DNA of 64,000 nt, from positions 62,001 through 126,000 of the forward strand of contig CBDCWW010000024.1 in assembly GCA_965223585.1 (NCBI GenBank). The letters are read 5' to 3'. This DNA comes from CBDCVN01 sp965223585. GTDB lineage: Bacteria; Deinococcota; Deinococci; Deinococcales; Trueperaceae. The notes under the pieces were generated by a model, which was not told where the DNA came from, did no database searches, and saw only the letters and a program-made list of their open reading frames with translations. Below, piece by piece: positions 60,285 through 64,000 of the stretch; position 1 is the stretch's first letter; each line of letters starts with the position of its first letter. The position numbers were made by a program, and so were the translations under genes.

Positions 60285-62120
60285 ATGATAATGACTAAGA
60301 CTAGAAACTTATATTCAAACTTTATATTTGTCTTATTAGGTTTATTTCTAAGCATAGTATTATTTTTTGTTGTCTCTCGGGCAAATAAGCCAAACACAGC
60401 CTCTGAAAGGGAAAGTGGCAACTTTACTGCTGCCAGCTCTGACATTGCTATTTTTAGAACTAGGGTAACTAGTGGTCTTGATGATGCTGAAGAAAAAGGT
60501 CACGGCGGCGTTAATCTTGATAGCAGTGACCTAGAGCTAACTTATGACAATAATAATCAGCAGGTAGGCATACGCTTCACTGGAGTAAATATTCCCAAGA
60601 AGGCAAAAATTAAAAATGCTTACATAGAATTCACTGTTGATGAGACAAGTACTGAAGAAACTAATCTTATTATAAAAAGTCAGGACGCAGATAATAGTAC
60701 ACCTTTTATTAGCACTAAAAATAATATTTCCTTAAGACCTAAGACCAAGACTAGTGTTTCTTGGTCACCTTCTCCTTGGACAGGCCAAGGCCAGTCTAAG
60801 CGCACTCCTGATCTTGCCCCAATAGTACAAGAAATTGTCAATAAACCTAGTTGGGATAGTGATAATACTATGGTATTTATCATTACTGGAACTGGTAAAC
60901 GAGTAGCAGAATCCTATGATGGTGAACCTACAAAAGCTCCTTTGCTTTATGTAGAATATATTTCTGGGACTGGTAATAGTACCCCAAACATAACTAGTTT
61001 TAGTGTAACTCCTAATAAGGCAAAAACCAAAGAAATAGTAACTTACTCTTGGTCTGTGTCAGACACTGATGGTGATGCTTTAAATTGCAGCTTGGATGTT
61101 AATGATGATGGTAACTACGATTTTAACTTTAGCGATTGTACGAGTACAGCTAGTAAGGAATACGAGTACACTTCTACTGGTAACTATACTGCTAAATTAA
61201 AAGTAATTGACACTAACAATAATTTTACCACTGCTACAACTACAATTACTATAGGTACTATAAGTAACTCTTCCTCGACATCTGTCACCATAGCCGCAGC
61301 AGGAGATATTGCTTGTGACCCTGACTCTTCTCGTTTTAATGATGGCAACGGTACCAAAGATTCTTGTCACATGAAAGCTGTCGCAGAGGTAATAGAAACT
61401 GTTAATCCTGTAGCCGTCTTATCTCTAGGGGATCTGCAATATGAAGATGGGAAACTCTGGAAGTTTCAAGAATCTTACGATCCTAGCTGGGGTAGGTTTA
61501 AGAGCATCACTTATCCTGCAGTTGGCAATCATGAATACTTAACTTCTGGAGCTAAAGGATACTTTGACTATTTCGGTAGCAGAGCAGGTGATAGCAGCAA
61601 AGGTTATTACAGTTATGATAAAGGTGAATGGCACCTTATAGCCCTTAACTCAAATTGTGGAAAATTAGGTCGTGGTGGTTGTAGTGCTGACGGGGATCAA
61701 GAACAGTGGTTAAGGAATGACCTAGCAAATAACTCATCGAAGTGTATTCTAGCATATGCGCACCATCCACGTTTTAGTTCTGGTATACATGGCAATAACT
61801 CAAATCTTGAAGATTTATGGAAAGCACTATATGAGTATAACGCTGATTTATTTCTATCAGGTCATGATCACAACTATGAACGTTTTGCTCCACAGACACC
61901 AAGTGGTCAGTTAGATAACTCAAGAGGTATTAGGCAACTTGTTGTGGGTACAGGAGGTAAGAGTGTAAGGAGTTTAAAGGACACAAAGCCCAATAGTGAA
62001 CTTAGAGATAATAACCATCATGGTGCTCTAAAGCTCACTCTGCATCCTCAAAGTTATGATTGGGAATTTATATCTGATACAGGGACTATTATTGATTCAG
62101 GAAGTGATAACTGTCACTAG
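60285..62120 (+). CDS. Secreted multidomain metallophosphatase (PKD plus calcineurin-like)
   Basis: A 611-residue exported protein (ATG at 60285 or 60291) with a signal anchor at about 15-33. In order: a DNRLRE-like beta-sandwich (about 50-228, IAIFRTRVTSGLDDAEE to APLLYVEY), a PKD-like domain (about 233-325, TYSWSVSDTDGDALNCSLD) and a calcineurin-like phosphatase (about 332-605) with AAAGDIAC, SLGDLQYEDG, AVGNHEY, YAHHPRFSSG and LSGHDHNYER, the last typical of purple acid phosphatases. Next to a phosphate permease, a phosphate-scavenging role is likely. The IS200 right hairpin ends 10 bp before the start. Confidence 0.88.
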   Translation: MIMTKTRNLYSNFIFVLLGLFLSIVLFFVVSRANKPNTASERESGNFTAASSDIAIFRTRVTSGLDDAEEKGHGGVNLDSSDLELTYDNNNQQVGIRFTGVNIPKKAKIKNAYIEFTVDETSTEETNLIIKSQDADNSTPFISTKNNISLRPKTKTSVSWSPSPWTGQGQSKRTPDLAPIVQEIVNKPSWDSDNTMVFIITGTGKRVAESYDGEPTKAPLLYVEYISGTGNSTPNITSFSVTPNKAKTKEIVTYSWSVSDTDGDALNCSLDVNDDGNYDFNFSDCTSTASKEYEYTSTGNYTAKLKVIDTNNNFTTATTTITIGTISNSSSTSVTIAAAGDIACDPDSSRFNDGNGTKDSCHMKAVAEVIETVNPVAVLSLGDLQYEDGKLWKFQESYDPSWGRFKSITYPAVGNHEYLTSGAKGYFDYFGSRAGDSSKGYYSYDKGEWHLIALNSNCGKLGRGGCSADGDQEQWLRNDLANNSSKCILAYAHHPRFSSGIHGNNSNLEDLWKALYEYNADLFLSGHDHNYERFAPQTPSGQLDNSRGIRQLVVGTGGKSVRSLKDTKPNSELRDNNHHGALKLTLHPQSYDWEFISDTGTIIDSGSDNCH

Positions 62121-62126
62121 TAACTC

Positions 62127-63392
62127 TTAGCCAAATATGCCTTTGAGAGTAAAAAAGAAAAGTGCTCCTAAGATACCTGCTATTGGTAGTGTTATGACCC
62201 ACGAGACTATAATGTTAGTGATAACTCTAAGATTCAATGCACCAATTCCACGTGCCATCCCTACTCCCATAACTGCACCAACGGCTATGTGGGTAGTAGA
62301 AACAGGCAAACCAGTACGAGATGCTAGAACAACTGTTGCAGCAGCTGCAAGTTCCGCACAAAATCCTCGACTTGGTGTTAGGCTAGTTATTTTCTTGCCT
62401 ATAGTTTGCATAACTCTGTACCCCATTGTCATTAAGCCAATTACAATACCACCACCGCCCAAAGCAAGTACCCACAACGGTAGGTTAGCCTTCTGAACAA
62501 CTTGCCCTCCAGATTGTACAATGCTTACAATAGCTGCAAGTGGTCCAACACTATTTGCTACATCATTTGAACCATGAGCAAAGGCCATGGCACATGCTGT
62601 AAAAATCATCATTGGCACAAACACTTTTTCAACACTGGCAAAATGAAAATCTTTTTCAGCAGCAGGATCAATTTGGATACGTCTAATCAGTAACCAACCA
62701 CCTATAGCTACAAAAATACCCACTATTGCCGATATCAGAAAGCTTCCTGAAACACTTAATTCAATATTAAGATGCTTTAATCCCTTGAATAATGTAACGA
62801 GAGTAATGATAAAACCAACAAGAAATATATAAATAGGCCCCCAACGCTTCGCATTATCAAAGGGTTTTTCAGTATTCAATATTAGCATTCGGATGCTCAT
62901 CATTAGCAAATAGGCAAGGGTGCCTCCAAACAATGGGGAAACTAGCCAACTAGCAACTATTCCACCAATTTTGCCCCAATTAACTGCGTCAATGCCAATA
63001 CCTGCCATAGCAAAGCCAACAATTGCACCAATAATAGAGTGTGTGGTTGATACAGGCCAACCTTTTGATGAAGCAATCATTAACCAAACACCTGCTGCTA
63101 GAAGTGCTGCTAGCATCCCGTAAATCAGGTATTCAGGATTATTGGTGATATTACTAGGATCTATAATACCTTTGCGTATAGTGCTAGTAACATGCCCTCC
63201 TGCAAGAAAAGCACCGCAAAATTCAAAAATAGCAGCTATAATAATAGCTGTCATGACTGTAATAGCTCCGGAACCGACAGAGGTTCCCATAGCATTAGCA
63301 ACGTCATTAGCCCCAATACCCCATGCCATATAAAAACCAAAGATCAGTGCTAAACCTATGAACCAAACACCATACTCAGCAATAATTTCCAT
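62127..63392 (-). CDS. pit: PiT-family inorganic phosphate transporter
   Basis: A 421-residue inner-membrane symporter with about ten helices. The duplicated PiT signatures are GANDVANAMGTSVGSGA near the N terminus and HGSNDVANSVGPLAAI in the second half, plus PVSTTHSIIGAIVG and PVSTTHIAVGAVMG. PiT proteins import metal-phosphate or phosphate with H+ or Na+. The upstream DUF47 gene on the same strand is its usual partner. It converges on the phosphatase gene with 6 bp between stops. Confidence 0.95.
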   Translation of the reverse strand: MEIIAEYGVWFIGLALIFGFYMAWGIGANDVANAMGTSVGSGAITVMTAIIIAAIFEFCGAFLAGGHVTSTIRKGIIDPSNITNNPEYLIYGMLAALLAAGVWLMIASSKGWPVSTTHSIIGAIVGFAMAGIGIDAVNWGKIGGIVASWLVSPLFGGTLAYLLMMSIRMLILNTEKPFDNAKRWGPIYIFLVGFIITLVTLFKGLKHLNIELSVSGSFLISAIVGIFVAIGGWLLIRRIQIDPAAEKDFHFASVEKVFVPMMIFTACAMAFAHGSNDVANSVGPLAAIVSIVQSGGQVVQKANLPLWVLALGGGGIVIGLMTMGYRVMQTIGKKITSLTPSRGFCAELAAAATVVLASRTGLPVSTTHIAVGAVMGVGMARGIGALNLRVITNIIVSWVITLPIAGILGALFFFTLKGIFG

Positions 63393-63533
63393 GAAAAACT
63401 CCTATAAAAATCTAAATAAATTCAACTAAGCATCCTTGCAAAAAACTAAACTTTAAAACTCATTCAAGATTTATACTTGCATGAAATGGTTTTGTAGAGC
63501 TAGACTTCTTTTAATCTGTTTCTACTTGTAAAA

Positions 63534-64000
63534 TTACTGAGCTATGAGTAGCCTTAGTCTATTACCAACTTTTTCAGCATAGTCAGCAAGATCACCTATC
63601 CAGTCAATTAAACGGTACCAAAAAACTACTGATACTGGTTTTAAATCATCTTCATGTTTGAATAGAGTGCGGGCTAGCTCCACACCTAGATTATCAGAAT
63701 CATCCTCGAGTCGATTCAATTCCTCAATCATATAATCCACTGTAGAAGCTTCTCTCCCTCTAAATCCCGTTTCAAGTAGCTCATCTAATTCCTCAATAAT
63801 CTTTCCTGAATGGTGACAAACTTCTATACATTTATTTACAAAAGGCATTAGTGAGTCCATCAATGGTTGGGGGACTTGCATAGAACGCTCAAATAATAAC
63901 CCTGCAATATCCTGAGCAACATCAGCAATAGAATCCTGCATGTCAAGTACGTCTAGAAGATCTCGCCTACCAACAGGCAGGAATGTGGTTCTTGGTAAAT
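63534..64000 (-). CDS. DUF47 (PhoU-like) Pit accessory protein, 5' end beyond the window
   Basis: About 155 residues are visible. The frame stays open past the internal ATG at 63941 to the window edge, and the extra residues (LPRTTFLPVGRRDLLDVLD) match the normal DUF47 sequence, so the gene begins to the right of base 64000. Helical PhoU-like features follow: MQDSIADVAQDIAGLL, the acidic DELLETGFRG and a C-terminal WIGDLADYAEKVGNRL. DUF47 proteins are cytoplasmic regulators of PiT transporters. The 141-bp gap to pit suggests one operon. Confidence 0.9.
   Translation of the reverse strand, partial: LPRTTFLPVGRRDLLDVLDMQDSIADVAQDIAGLLFERSMQVPQPLMDSLMPFVNKCIEVCHHSGKIIEELDELLETGFRGREASTVDYMIEELNRLEDDSDNLGVELARTLFKHEDDLKPVSVVFWYRLIDWIGDLADYAEKVGNRLRLLIAQ

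Overview
The window is 64 kb of low-G+C DNA (about 38% by eye) from a diderm bacterium. The best lineage guess is a low-G+C member of Deinococcota, inferred from an archaeal-type AspRS, radA followed by a membrane PIN/TRAM protein, imelysin-type iron proteins, and at least eight genes whose start codon lies 6-8 nt after a TANNNT -10 box (a leaderless-mRNA signature well known in Deinococcus). PqiA/PqiB-type MCE proteins and lipoproteins support an outer membrane. No rRNA or CRISPR array was seen. The one RNA gene is tRNA-Ala(UGC). The palindrome CTCGAG, often GCTCGAGC, occurs about 60 times, far above base-composition expectation, and is absent from the three insertion sequences.

Layout. 1-20.3 kb is housekeeping: a membrane protein cut by the left edge, dnaA (TTG start, no dnaN beside it), argR, hemL, a metallophosphoesterase, a Uma2 nuclease, hemC, pyrG, an intact IS4-like element with a 7-bp target duplication, a degenerate receiver, a MITE-like inverted repeat, archaeal-type aspS, a LysR regulator, pyrimidine-nucleoside phosphorylase, radA, a PIN/TRAM protein, tRNA-Ala and pfkA.

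20.7-36 kb is an accessory block facing one way. It holds two tandem imelysin/IrpA proteins, a GH12-like domain fused to an ethylbenzene-dehydrogenase-type haem domain, a Rieske protein and short cytochrome b, a second free haem-domain protein, a periplasmic metallo-beta-lactamase-fold protein, a frameshifted DUF1902 gene, an IS5-type element sitting exactly in a stop codon, a DHFR-like reductase, a transglutaminase-like protein, a di-haem DUF1111 oxidoreductase, a third imelysin and a vitamin K carboxylase-like (HTTM) membrane protein. I read it as an envelope iron-acquisition and electron-transfer locus. The imelysin/DUF1111/HTTM grouping recurs in other bacteria from memory; the link to the bc-type genes is inference.

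36-42.4 kb returns to mixed genes: a YwiC-like protein, DinB, ilvE, a receiver-Ser/Thr-kinase fusion, plsY, and a secreted protein with a duplicated domain. 42.6-54.3 kb is a tandem array of five paralogous secreted parallel-beta-helix proteins, three with alternating FN3 and DNRLRE-type modules. They are duplicated with their upstream regions and downstream hairpins and are nearly identical in patches, which points to recent duplication or gene conversion.

54.6-64 kb carries a membrane DsbA-like protein, pqiAB, ridA, a SprT-like protease converging on an SRAP (HMCES/YedK) protein, an IS200-type element, a large secreted metallophosphatase, a PiT phosphate permease and its DUF47 partner, which runs off the right edge.
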